64,000 nt of DNA from JAEUPI01 sp046348365 (GTDB lineage: Bacteria; Pseudomonadota; Gammaproteobacteria; Burkholderiales; Burkholderiaceae_C): assembly GCA_046348365.1 (NCBI GenBank), contig JAXMEL010000004.1:701810-765809 (forward strand). Direction: 5' to 3'. Numbering within the stretch: position 1 is the stretch's first letter; each line of letters starts with the position of its first letter. Shown here piece after piece: positions 31,879 through 41,466 of this stretch. The position numbers were made by a program, and so were the translations under genes. The notes beneath the pieces were generated by a model. It was given only the letters and a program-made list of their open reading frames with translations. It did no database searches and was not told the DNA's origin.

Positions 31879-34575
31879 ATGCGGTCGCTGGTCGCCACGT
31901 TGTTGATCGTTGCATCGTCCTGGGCTGTCGCGGCGCTCGCGCCCGTGACACAGGTCGAGGGCATCACCGAATACCGCCTGCCCAACGGCATGCAGGTGCT
32001 GCTGGCGCCTGACGACAGCAAGCCCACGACGACGGTGAATCTCACCGTGCGCGTCGGCTCGCGGCAGGAGAACTACGGCGAGACCGGCATGGCACACCTG
32101 CTCGAGCACATGCTGTTCAAGGGCACGCCGCGCACGCGCAACCCGTGGGCCGAATTCTCCAGGCGCGGGCTGCGCGCCAACGGCACCACCTGGGTCGACC
32201 GCACCAACTACTTCGCCAGCTTCGCTGCCAACGACGACAACCTGCGCTGGTACCTCGCCTGGCTGTCCGACGCGATGGTCAACAGCTACGTCGCCCGGCG
32301 CGACCTCGACACCGAGATGACGGTGGTGCGCAACGAGATGGAGATGGGCGAGAACAGCGCGGGGCGCATCCTGTTCGAGAAGACGCTTGCCGCGATGTAT
32401 CAGTGGCACAACTACGGCAAGTCGACGATCGGTGCGCGCTCCGACGTGGAGAACGTCGACATCGCCCATCTGCAGGCGTTCTACAAGACCTACTACCAGC
32501 CCGACAACGCCACGCTCATCGTGTCGGGCAAGTTCGAGCCCGCGCGCGTGCTGGCCTGGGTGCAGGGCTCGTTCGGCGCGATCGCGAAGCCGAAGCGGAC
32601 GCTGCCGCGCCTGTACACCATCGACCCCGTGCAGGACGGCGAGCGCGCCGTCACCTTGCGCCGCGTCGGCGGCACGCCGATGGTCATGCTCGGCTACCAC
32701 GTGCCGCCGGGAGCGCACCCGGATTACGCCGCGGTCGAACTGCTGGCCTCGATCGTCGCCGACAGCCCGGCGGGCCGCGCGCACAAGCGCCTGGTCGAAG
32801 GCGGCCTGGCGGCGTCGGTGTTCGGCGAAACCTTCGCGCTGGCCGACCCCGGCTTCGCGCTGTTCGGTGCCAATCTGGCTGCGGGGCAGGACGTGCGCCG
32901 CGCCACCGACGAACTCGTGGCCACGGTGGAAGGCCTGGCCGCGGCGCCGCTGAGCGACGAGGAATTCAAGCGCGCCCAGGTGAAGTGGTTGAAGAACTGG
33001 GAGCAGCAGTACACGAATCCGGAGACGGTGGGCGTTGCGCTGTCGGAGACCGTTGCGCAGGGCGACTGGCGGCTGCTGTTCCTGCTGCGCGACCGCGTGC
33101 GTGCCTTGACGCGCGACGATGTGCAGCGCGTCGCGCAGGCGCGCTTCGTGGCCTCCAACCGCACGCTGGCCAGCTATGTGCCGAGCGACAAGCCCGAGCG
33201 CGCACCGAACCCCGAGCGCGTGGACGTGGCGCGCGAGATGCGATCGTTCAAGCCGCAGCCGGCCGCTGCCGCGGTGCCGCCGTTCGACACCTCGCCGGCG
33301 AACATCGACGCGAAGACGCAGCGCTCGGCTCTGGCCAACGGCATGAAGTTCGCCTTGCTGCCCAAGCCCACGCGCGGCCAGGTGGTGCGCCTGGCGATGC
33401 GCCTGCGCGTCGGCGACGAGCGCAGCCTGCAAGGTCAGCGCGAGGTGTCGGAGTTCGTCGCCGCGATGCTCGACAAGGGTGCGGGCACGCTGAGCCGGCA
33501 GCAGATCCAGGACCGGCTCGATGCGCTGAAGGCCGAGCTGGGCATCGCCTCGAGCGGCGACGAGGTCACCGTGACGCTGCTCGCGCGGCGCGACACCGTG
33601 GCCGACGCGATAGCGCTCGTCGGCCAGCTGCTGCGCGAGCCCACGTTCCCGCAGGCGGCGCTCGACGAGGTGAAGCGGCAGAACCTGGCGCAGATCCAGA
33701 CGCACCGTGACGACCCCGAGGCGCTTGCCGAGAACTGGCTGGCGCGTCGAGGCAATCCTTATGCGCGGGGCGACGTGCGCTACGCACGAACCTTCGACGA
33801 GCAGATTGCCGATGCGAACGCCGTCACGGTCGAGCAACTGAAGGCCTTTCACGGCAGGCAATACGGTGCGGACCGTGCACAGCTGGCCATGGTGGGCGAC
33901 TTCGATCCCGCCGCGGCGCAGCGCGCGCTCGAGGCGGCGTTCGGCACCTGGCAGGCAGCGTCGCCGGCGGCGCGCGTGGCTCGCCCGCTGGTGCCCGACG
34001 CGCCGGGCCGCGAGATCGTGCGCACACCCGACAAGCAGAACGCGGTGCTCGGCGCCCGGCTGCACTGGGCCGTGTCCGACAACGACGCGGTCTACCCGGC
34101 GGTGATGCTGGCGAACTACATCCTCGGCAGCGGCGGCGACTCGCGCCTGTGGACGCGCATCCGCGAACGCGAAGGTCTGTCGTACGGGGTCTGGACGCAA
34201 ATCGACTGGGGCGATGTCGACGTGCACTCCGTCTGGACGGCCACGGCGATCTTCGCGCCGGCCAACGGCGTCAAGGTCGAGGCCGCGCTGCGCGAGGAGA
34301 TTGCGCGCGCACTGAAAGATGGCTTCACCGACGCCGAGGTGGCCAACGCGCGGCAGGCGTTGCTGAACTTCCGCCGCCTGTCGCGTGCGCAGGACGATCG
34401 CCTTGCGCTGGGCCTGGCGCGCAACCTCGAGCTGAACCGCACCTTCGCGTTCGCCGATCAAATCGACCGCGCCATCGCGCGGCTCACCGCCAGCCAGGTG
34501 TCGCAGGCGCTGCGCAGCTACCTGAAGCCCGAAGCCATGGCGATGGTGCTGGCGGGCGACTTCAAGCAGCCGTGA
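31879..34575 (+). CDS. M16-family zinc metallopeptidase, two-domain
   Basis: 898 aa with a Sec signal peptide (MRSLVATLLIVASSWAVAAL). The inverted zinc motif HLLEH lies at residues 73-77 (GMAHLLEHMLFKGT), and the third ligand falls in the downstream NEMEMGEN. A second M16-like half (about 480-898) has no HxxEH, as in other active/inactive pairs fused in one chain (pitrilysin-like). It is probably periplasmic and degrades peptides. It converges on the DUF482 gene with only 9 bp between stops. Confidence 0.9.
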   Translation: MRSLVATLLIVASSWAVAALAPVTQVEGITEYRLPNGMQVLLAPDDSKPTTTVNLTVRVGSRQENYGETGMAHLLEHMLFKGTPRTRNPWAEFSRRGLRANGTTWVDRTNYFASFAANDDNLRWYLAWLSDAMVNSYVARRDLDTEMTVVRNEMEMGENSAGRILFEKTLAAMYQWHNYGKSTIGARSDVENVDIAHLQAFYKTYYQPDNATLIVSGKFEPARVLAWVQGSFGAIAKPKRTLPRLYTIDPVQDGERAVTLRRVGGTPMVMLGYHVPPGAHPDYAAVELLASIVADSPAGRAHKRLVEGGLAASVFGETFALADPGFALFGANLAAGQDVRRATDELVATVEGLAAAPLSDEEFKRAQVKWLKNWEQQYTNPETVGVALSETVAQGDWRLLFLLRDRVRALTRDDVQRVAQARFVASNRTLASYVPSDKPERAPNPERVDVAREMRSFKPQPAAAAVPPFDTSPANIDAKTQRSALANGMKFALLPKPTRGQVVRLAMRLRVGDERSLQGQREVSEFVAAMLDKGAGTLSRQQIQDRLDALKAELGIASSGDEVTVTLLARRDTVADAIALVGQLLREPTFPQAALDEVKRQNLAQIQTHRDDPEALAENWLARRGNPYARGDVRYARTFDEQIADANAVTVEQLKAFHGRQYGADRAQLAMVGDFDPAAAQRALEAAFGTWQAASPAARVARPLVPDAPGREIVRTPDKQNAVLGARLHWAVSDNDAVYPAVMLANYILGSGGDSRLWTRIREREGLSYGVWTQIDWGDVDVHSVWTATAIFAPANGVKVEAALREEIARALKDGFTDAEVANARQALLNFRRLSRAQDDRLALGLARNLELNRTFAFADQIDRAIARLTASQVSQALRSYLKPEAMAMVLAGDFKQP

Positions 34576-34584
34576 GCGGGCAGC

Positions 34585-35757
34585 TCAACCGCTGCGCTTG
34601 AACGGATCGCGCTCGGCGAGTTCGTCGACGTAGGCGTCGACGCCGAGCCCCTCGGCGCGCAGGTGGTCGTCCACGGCCTGGGCGAACGCCGGGTGGGCGA
34701 GGCGATGCGCCGAACGCATGCGCACGGGCAACAGGCCGCGCGCCATCTTGTGCTCGCCCTGGGCGCCACCTTCGAACGTGCGCACGCCGTGCGCGATGCA
34801 CCATTGCAGCGGCTGGTAGTAGCAGGCCTCGAAGTGCAGGCAGTCCACCTGCTCCAGCGCGCCCCAGTAGCGTCCGTAGGCCGCGCGGCGTGCTGCGTCC
34901 CACGCGATGAGCGATGCGGCGATCGCGGCGCCGCCGCGCTCGGCCACGAACATCACCCAGTGCTGGGGCGGGGCAGCGGCCATCGCGCCGAAGAACGCTC
35001 GCGTCAGGTAGGGCGTGGAGCGATGCGCGCGATAGGTGCGGACGTAGCAGCGGTAGAACAAGTCCCACGCCGCTTTGTCGATCTCACGCTGCTGCAACAC
35101 GCGAAACGTCACGCCGGCCTCGGCCACGCGGCGCCGCTCCTGATGGATCTTCTTGCGCTTGTCGCGCTGCAGGCGCGCGAGAAAGGCCTCGAAGTCCGAC
35201 GGCTCGCCCGCGTCGGCAGCGCGCCAGTGGAACTGCACCGTCTGGCGCGTCATCCAGCCGGCGCTCGCGAGGGCCGCGGCGTCGGCCTCGTCGTGGAACA
35301 GCACGTGGGCGGAGGACAGCGCCTCGTCGCGCTCGATCCGCCGCAGCGCGGCGACGAGCGCCTCGCGCGCCGCATCGTCTTCGGCCAGCAGCCGCGTGCC
35401 CGGCACCGGCGTGAACGGCACGGCCACCAGCAGCTTGGGGTAGTAGTCCAGCCCATGGCGCGCATAGGCATCGGCCCAGGCCCAGTCGAACACGTACTCG
35501 CCGAACGAATGGGCCTTGATGTAGGCCGGCGCCGCCGCCGCGAGCCGGCCGTGCGACCACAGCGTCACGAAGCGGGGCGTCCAGCCGGTGCGCGGCACGG
35601 CGCTGCCCGACGCATGCAGCGCGGCGAGGTATTCGTGGCGCATGAACAGCGTCGGCTGCGCCTGCGCGTCGAGCAGGGCGTTCCATGCCCGCGCGTCGAG
35701 CTTCGACGGGTCGTCGAAAACGCGGATGACATAATCGTTCGAGGATCTCGCGTTCAC
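34585..35757 (-). CDS. DUF482 / FemAB-like GNAT-fold protein
   Basis: 390 aa matching the DUF482 peptidoglycan-biosynthesis-like acyltransferases: TLFMRHEYLAALHASGS near the N-terminus, RDKRKKIHQERRRVAEAG in the middle and YYQPLQWCIAHGVRTFEGGA near residue 335. No signal peptide is present. The start is GTG at 35757; the divergent nadE start is only 17 bp away, so promoters must overlap coding sequence. Role unknown: an aminoacyl or acyl transferase to cell-wall precursors is a family-level guess. Confidence 0.8.
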   Translation of the reverse strand: MNARSSNDYVIRVFDDPSKLDARAWNALLDAQAQPTLFMRHEYLAALHASGSAVPRTGWTPRFVTLWSHGRLAAAAPAYIKAHSFGEYVFDWAWADAYARHGLDYYPKLLVAVPFTPVPGTRLLAEDDAAREALVAALRRIERDEALSSAHVLFHDEADAAALASAGWMTRQTVQFHWRAADAGEPSDFEAFLARLQRDKRKKIHQERRRVAEAGVTFRVLQQREIDKAAWDLFYRCYVRTYRAHRSTPYLTRAFFGAMAAAPPQHWVMFVAERGGAAIAASLIAWDAARRAAYGRYWGALEQVDCLHFEACYYQPLQWCIAHGVRTFEGGAQGEHKMARGLLPVRMRSAHRLAHPAFAQAVDDHLRAEGLGVDAYVDELAERDPFKRSG

Positions 35758-35774
35758 TGCACAGCTCAGTCATC

Positions 35775-37466
<1,692 letters not shown>

Positions 37467-37507
37467 ATCGGACTGACGACAGAACCCGCGAGATCCCGGA
37501 GCCCTTC

Positions 37508-37846
37508 ATGAAACAGATCACCGCCATCATCAAACCCTTCAAGCTCGAAGAGGTGCGCGAGGCGCTGGCCGAGGTCGGCGTGTCGGGCCTCACGGTCACC
37601 GAAGTCAAGGGGTTCGGGCGCCAGAAGGGCCACACCGAGCTGTACCGCGGTGCCGAGTACGTCGTGGACTTTCTGCCGAAGGTCAAGATCGAGGTGGTGG
37701 TCAAGGACGGCGACGTCGATCGCTGCATCGATGCCATCGTCAAGGCCGCCAAGACCGGCAAGATCGGCGACGGCAAGATCTTCGTCACCGACGTCGAGCA
37801 GGTGGTGCGCATCCGCACCGGCGAGACCGACGAAGCCGCCGTCTGA
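37508..37846 (+). CDS. glnB: Nitrogen regulatory protein PII
   Basis: 112-aa trimeric sensor of 2-oxoglutarate, ATP and ADP. The uridylylated tyrosine is Tyr51 in ELYRGAEYVVDF. The T-loop and C-terminal KIFVTDVEQVVRIRTGE are intact. No amtB follows, and the nadE-glnB neighbourhood is common in betaproteobacteria, favouring GlnB over GlnK. It lies 41 bp after nadE and is probably co-transcribed. Confidence 0.95.
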   Translation: MKQITAIIKPFKLEEVREALAEVGVSGLTVTEVKGFGRQKGHTELYRGAEYVVDFLPKVKIEVVVKDGDVDRCIDAIVKAAKTGKIGDGKIFVTDVEQVVRIRTGETDEAAV

Positions 37847-37872
37847 GCGCCGGGCCTCTCTGACGCGGCCGA

Positions 37873-38460
37873 TCAGATCCGTCTGAAATCGTCGGGCGCC
37901 GTGGCGCGCGCGGCCTTGTCGGCCAGCGTCTGCAGCAGTCGCGCCGGGTCGTCGTCGATGTCGATCATCGCGATCTGCTCGTGCGTCATGAAGCCTGCGT
38001 CTCGCGCGCGCTCGATCATCGTCGCCAGCGGTTCGTAGTAGCGCTCCACGTCGAGCAGGCCGATCGGCCGGTCGTGGTAGGCGAGGTGCCGCCAGCTCCA
38101 CACTTCGAACAGCTCCTCGAACGTGCCGATGCCGCCGGGCAGCGCGACGAAGGCGTCGGCGCGGTCGGCCATCAGGCGCTTGCGCTCGTGCATGGTCTGC
38201 ACGACGTGCAGTTCGTGCAGACCGCGGTGCCCCAGCTCGCGCTGCATCAGCGACTCCGGAATCACGCCGGTCACCCGGGCACCGGCGGCCAGCGCGGCAT
38301 CGGCCACCAGCCCCATCAGCCCGGCGCGGCCGCCGCCGTACACGAGCTGCCAGCCGCGGCGGCCGACCTGCGTGCCCAGCTCGACGGCCGCATCGCGGAT
38401 GCGAGCGCTCTCGCCGCTGCGCGAGCCGCAGTAGACGCAGACGGTCGGCGCCCGGCTCAT
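37873..38460 (-). CDS. LOG-family cytokinin riboside 5'-monophosphate phosphoribohydrolase
   Basis: 195-aa TIGR00730/LOG protein, a nucleotide 5'-monophosphate phosphoribohydrolase. Motifs VCVYCGSRSG at the N-terminus, MHERKRLM, and PGGIGTFEELFEVWSW near residue 110 match the family. It is the last gene of a six-gene chain; its ATG overlaps the dgkA stop by 4 bp. Confidence 0.9.
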   Translation of the reverse strand: MSRAPTVCVYCGSRSGESARIRDAAVELGTQVGRRGWQLVYGGGRAGLMGLVADAALAAGARVTGVIPESLMQRELGHRGLHELHVVQTMHERKRLMADRADAFVALPGGIGTFEELFEVWSWRHLAYHDRPIGLLDVERYYEPLATMIERARDAGFMTHEQIAMIDIDDDPARLLQTLADKAARATAPDDFRRI

Positions 38461-38849
38461 CGGGCGAACCATCGCAGGTAGATCGCGCTGAGCCAGATGC
38501 CGGCGCACAGCAGCAAGGCGAGCATCACCGCGGCGCTGCCGAGGTCCTTGGCGTACTTGGCCAGCGGATGATGCTCGAGCGAGATGCGGTCGACCGTGGC
38601 TTCGATCGCCGAGTTCAGCAGTTCGACGATCAGCACCAGCACCACCGAGCCGGCGAGTGCGACGGCCTGCGCCCACGAGGCGGCCACCCAACACGTGGCC
38701 GGCAGCATCACGGCTGCGAGCAGCGCTTCCTGCCGGAACGCCGACTCGGTGTGCCACGCCGCGCGCAGCCCTTGCAGCGAATAACCGGCCGCGTGGGCGA
38801 TGCGATCGAAGCCCGTGCGGCCCTTGTGCGGATTGGGCGCTGTCGTCAT
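38457..38849 (-). CDS. dgkA: Diacylglycerol kinase
   Basis: 130-aa integral membrane kinase (three helices) that phosphorylates diacylglycerol and recycles it into phospholipid synthesis. The family core ELLNSAIEATVDRISLEHHP and KDLGSAAVMLALL are present, and the N-terminal amphipathic segment GYSLQGLRAAWHTESAFRQE is typical. It overlaps the neighbouring starts and stops by 4 bp on both sides. Confidence 0.93.
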   Translation of the reverse strand: MTTAPNPHKGRTGFDRIAHAAGYSLQGLRAAWHTESAFRQEALLAAVMLPATCWVAASWAQAVALAGSVVLVLIVELLNSAIEATVDRISLEHHPLAKYAKDLGSAAVMLALLLCAGIWLSAIYLRWFAR

Positions 38850-39388
38850 CGCGCCGATTGTGCCGGCAGCGGCGGCGCAGGTCTGACGTCGATGATGCGC
38901 GTGCCGCAGGCCACGTCGTGCAGGAACTGCCGATCGGGCCGTGCCCGGGCAAGGAGCACATAGGCCGCCATGCCCGCCGCCACCACCGCGGTGAGCCCGA
39001 GGCCGCTGCGCACGCCGGCATGGTGGGCCGTCGCCAGCGCCGGCACGAACCACAGCCACGCCAGCAGGTAGCGCAGCAGCGCCTGCCACGGCGGCACCGG
39101 CGAGCCGTCGCCGCGCACCACGCGCAGGTGCCAGGTCTTCATCGGCAGCGTCTGGCCGCTGCGCGACCAGAAGCCGACGAAGTAGATGCCCAGCACGACG
39201 AAGACGAAGGCCTGCAGCCCCAGCGTGCCCTGCAGCGCGTGTCGCTGCTGCGTCAGCGACGCGTAGAGCAGGCCGGCCGCCATCACGACGCCGAACAGGA
39301 TCACGCCTTCGTAGACCATGCACGCCAGGCGGCGCGTCAGGGCGGGCGGCGGCTTGGCGGCTGCGGCCACGCCGGCGCCGGCGCTCAT
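38846..39388 (-). CDS. RDD-family membrane protein
   Basis: 180 aa with several hydrophobic helices (GVILFGVVMAAGLLYA, AFVFVVLGIYFVGFW, LLRYLLAWLWFVPAL). The RDD family is named for conserved Arg and Asp residues; here ALTRRLACMVYEGVI replaces the usual RxxDxxI start, so the first Asp is missing. QTLPMKTWHLRVV is the usual second motif. Function unknown; some members are proposed ion exchangers. It is coupled to both neighbours by 4-bp overlaps. Confidence 0.82.
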   Translation of the reverse strand: MSAGAGVAAAAKPPPALTRRLACMVYEGVILFGVVMAAGLLYASLTQQRHALQGTLGLQAFVFVVLGIYFVGFWSRSGQTLPMKTWHLRVVRGDGSPVPPWQALLRYLLAWLWFVPALATAHHAGVRSGLGLTAVVAAGMAAYVLLARARPDRQFLHDVACGTRIIDVRPAPPLPAQSAR

Positions 39389-40161
39389 GGATTCTTCGAC
39401 GGCGGCTGCGCGTTGCTGCTGGCCGAGCGGGTGGCGGCCCCCTGCGGGCCGCGCTTGGGCAGCAAGGTGGTGCGGTCGACGAATCCGGGCGTGGCGGCGA
39501 TCTTGGGCATGCCGCTCTGCTGGTGGGCGGGCGGCTTGGGTTCGCGCGTCACCAGCGTCGTGGTCGCCCCCGGTGCGGCTTGCACCACCGTGGGAGCCAC
39601 CGCCTTGGCGGGCGCCTTGGTCAGCGACGGATTGGCCACGATGTTGCGCTTGGCCGCCGAGGTCGGCGGCGCGCTGCCCTGCGGTCCGCCGGGCGCCGCG
39701 GCAGGCTTGGAGCGGCTGGCCAGGGCCTGGCGCTCGCCCTCGGGCAGGGCCTGGTAGGCCTGCCACATGGCTTGCCGGTCCTGCGCCGGCATCTGCTTGG
39801 TTTCCTGGAAGTTCAACCGCGCACGGGCCCGCTCAGACGGGCTCAGGCGCGCCCAGTCGGCCATGCGGCCGTGCAGGCGTTGCTGCTCTTCGGCCGGCAA
39901 TTGCGGGAAGCGGCGCGCGATGGCGAGCCATTTCGCCTTGCGGCTGGCGTCGATGCCGCTCCAGTCGGCCTGCAGCGGCGCCAGCGCGGAGCGTTGCTGC
40001 GGCGAGAGCGACTGCCACGCCGGCCCGCCCGTGTTGGCCGCGGTGCGCACGGGCGCAGTGCCCGCAGCGGCATGCTGCGCGACGACCGCGCCGCTCAGCG
40101 CGACCGCCGCGGCGCCGATCAGCGCTGCGGCGAGAACGCGAGGGCGCAGGCGGCGGTTCAT
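39385..40161 (-). CDS. DUF3106 exported protein
   Basis: 258 aa. The N-terminus (MNRRLRPRVLAAALIGAAAV to VVAQHAAAG) is a signal peptide or anchor. Residues about 45-145 are a repeat-like helical domain with recurring W-x-x-L and P-x-E/Q-R patterns (WQSLSPQQRSAL, RFPQLPAEEQQRL, DWARLSPSERAR, MWQAYQALPEGERQAL). The remainder is a Pro/Ala/Thr-rich tail, probably disordered. The repeated short helices resemble periplasmic stress proteins of the Spy/CpxP kind in style only. It sits in a sigma-factor operon, between DUF3619 and RDD genes. Confidence 0.82.
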   Translation of the reverse strand: MNRRLRPRVLAAALIGAAAVALSGAVVAQHAAAGTAPVRTAANTGGPAWQSLSPQQRSALAPLQADWSGIDASRKAKWLAIARRFPQLPAEEQQRLHGRMADWARLSPSERARARLNFQETKQMPAQDRQAMWQAYQALPEGERQALASRSKPAAAPGGPQGSAPPTSAAKRNIVANPSLTKAPAKAVAPTVVQAAPGATTTLVTREPKPPAHQQSGMPKIAATPGFVDRTTLLPKRGPQGAATRSASSNAQPPSKNP

Positions 40162-40174
40162 CGGCGGCAGCAGC

Positions 40175-40642
40175 TTACTCGTGGTCGCGAGGCGTGCGCA
40201 GGTATTCAGCGAATCCCGGGTCACTGTAGGCCTGGGGCGGCAATTCGTCGACCAGCAGCGCGGCGTCGACTTCGGCCGCCGCCGAGATCTGCTCCTGGTT
40301 GTAGCGGTGCTGGATGAACAGCAGCCCGCCGACGAGCACCACCACCGGCAGCGCCGACGCGAGCCGCAGCCACCACGACGGCGGCCCCGCCAGCACGGCC
40401 GCGCCGCCGGCCTGGGCGGCAACGAGCGCGGCCGGAGCGGCGGACAGCTTGCGCAGTGCGCGTGCCCGATCCAGCGCTTGCTCGCGGGCGACGCGCAGGC
40501 GCTCGGTGATGTCGTGCGGCAGCTCGTCGGCCGTGGCCGACAGGCGATTGACGATGCGCAACGCGACGCGGGCTTCGAGCGCATCGGCCTGCGAAGGGGG
40601 TGCCGCGAACGCGACGGGATGCTTGATGGTGCGGGCAGTCAT
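40175..40642 (-). CDS. DUF3619 single-pass membrane protein, candidate anti-sigma factor
   Basis: 155 aa. An N-terminal soluble region of about 88 residues rich in Arg/Ala/Leu helices (ALEARVALRIVNRLSATADE) precedes one hydrophobic helix (about 91-110, WLRLASALPVVVLVGGLLFI) and a 42-residue acidic C-terminal part. This topology (cytoplasmic helical domain, one membrane span, short periplasmic tail) is that of anti-sigma factors. Its ATG overlaps the sigma-factor stop by 4 bp. DUF3619 has no assigned function that I know of; the anti-sigma role is inference. Confidence 0.82.
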   Translation of the reverse strand: MTARTIKHPVAFAAPPSQADALEARVALRIVNRLSATADELPHDITERLRVAREQALDRARALRKLSAAPAALVAAQAGGAAVLAGPPSWWLRLASALPVVVLVGGLLFIQHRYNQEQISAAAEVDAALLVDELPPQAYSDPGFAEYLRTPRDHE

Positions 40643-41205
40643 GGTGTGATTCCCCTCGCGCGCAGAGCCTTCGCCAGCGCATGGACCGCTCGGGAACAGT
40701 GGGTTTTCACGCTGCCCTCGGAACAACCCATGGCCGCCGCCGTTTCGGCCACGTCGAGTTCCTCCCAGTAACGGAGCAGGAACGCTTCGCGTTGACGCTG
40801 CGGCAGCTGTTGCACTTCGTGGTCGATCAGTTGCAGGATCTGGGCCCGCCCGACGCTGTCGGCGGCGCTTTCGGCGCCCAAGGCGCCATCCATCGACTCC
40901 AGAGTTTCCAGCAGATCGAACTCGCCACCCTCGGGATCGGTGTCGAAGTCCGAGAAGTTTTGCACCACCGCGTTGCGCACCCGCTGGCGGCGGAACCAGT
41001 CCATCGTCGCGTTGGACATGATGCGCTGGAACAGCAGCGGCAGTTCGGCCGGCGGCCGATCCGCGTACTTTTCCGCGAGTCGGATCATCGAGTCCTGCAC
41101 GATGTCCAGCGCGGCCTCGTCGTTGCGGACCGCATAGGCCGTGCGCTTGAAGGCACGCCGCTCGACGCTCTTGAGGAAGTCGGAAAGTTCTTTGTCGGTC
41201 GCCAA
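40639..41205 (-). CDS. RNA polymerase sigma factor, sigma-70 family (ECF-like)
   Basis: 188 aa from the TTG at 41205. Region 2 is seen as DEAALDIVQDSMIRLAEKYA and LPLLFQRIMSNATMDWFRRQ. Region 4 is ILQLIDHEVQQLPQRQREAF followed by ELDVAETAAAMGCSEGSVKT. An acidic linker (DFDTDPEGGEFDLLETLESM) joins them and region 3 is lacking, as in ECF sigmas. The start is uncertain: the frame is open to a TTG at 41331 and no good ribosome site precedes 41205. It heads the six-gene chain and diverges from ilvB. Confidence 0.88.
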   Translation of the reverse strand: MATDKELSDFLKSVERRAFKRTAYAVRNDEAALDIVQDSMIRLAEKYADRPPAELPLLFQRIMSNATMDWFRRQRVRNAVVQNFSDFDTDPEGGEFDLLETLESMDGALGAESAADSVGRAQILQLIDHEVQQLPQRQREAFLLRYWEELDVAETAAAMGCSEGSVKTHCSRAVHALAKALRARGITP

Positions 41206-41289
41206 AGGGGGGAGCCCGTTGCGCCTCCAGTCCGGCCCCGGCTGGAGCGGGGCGATTATGTCACCGGGCTTTCGCTGCCCGGGCCGTGC

Positions 41290-41317
41290 TGGACCGCTCG
41301 CGCCGCGGTGCGATAAT
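41290..41317 (+). promoter_or_regulatory. ilvB: Putative ilvBNC promoter
   Basis: TGGACC (41290-41295), a 16-bp spacer and GATAAT (41312-41317), about 150 bp before ilvB in the divergent sigma-factor/ilvB gap. No leader peptide rich in Ile/Leu/Val codons is visible between it and ilvB. Confidence 0.4.
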
Positions 41318-41466
41318 GTTGCCTCGCACAAGAGCTCGCTCGGTCAGCGACCGGCATCCGACCCGGATGCGGCCGCGCTCGACCAACAAGGTCCCGATTC
41401 CGCCTCACGAGGGCGCGAGGAGGGGTACCGACGGTTTTTCGTTAGAGAAATTCGCTGAGGTTCGAC

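Noticed and set aside
31207..34461. A very long open frame on the minus strand opposite the M16 peptidase
   Set aside because: Low-complexity Arg/His/Ala/Val composition, no domain, and the opposite strand encodes a clear peptidase. High GC content removes stop codons from shadow frames; the same holds for 53690-56965 (-) opposite the RND permease.
41206..41466. Search for an ilv leader peptide before ilvB
   Set aside because: No short frame with clustered Ile, Leu or Val codons followed by a terminator hairpin was found.
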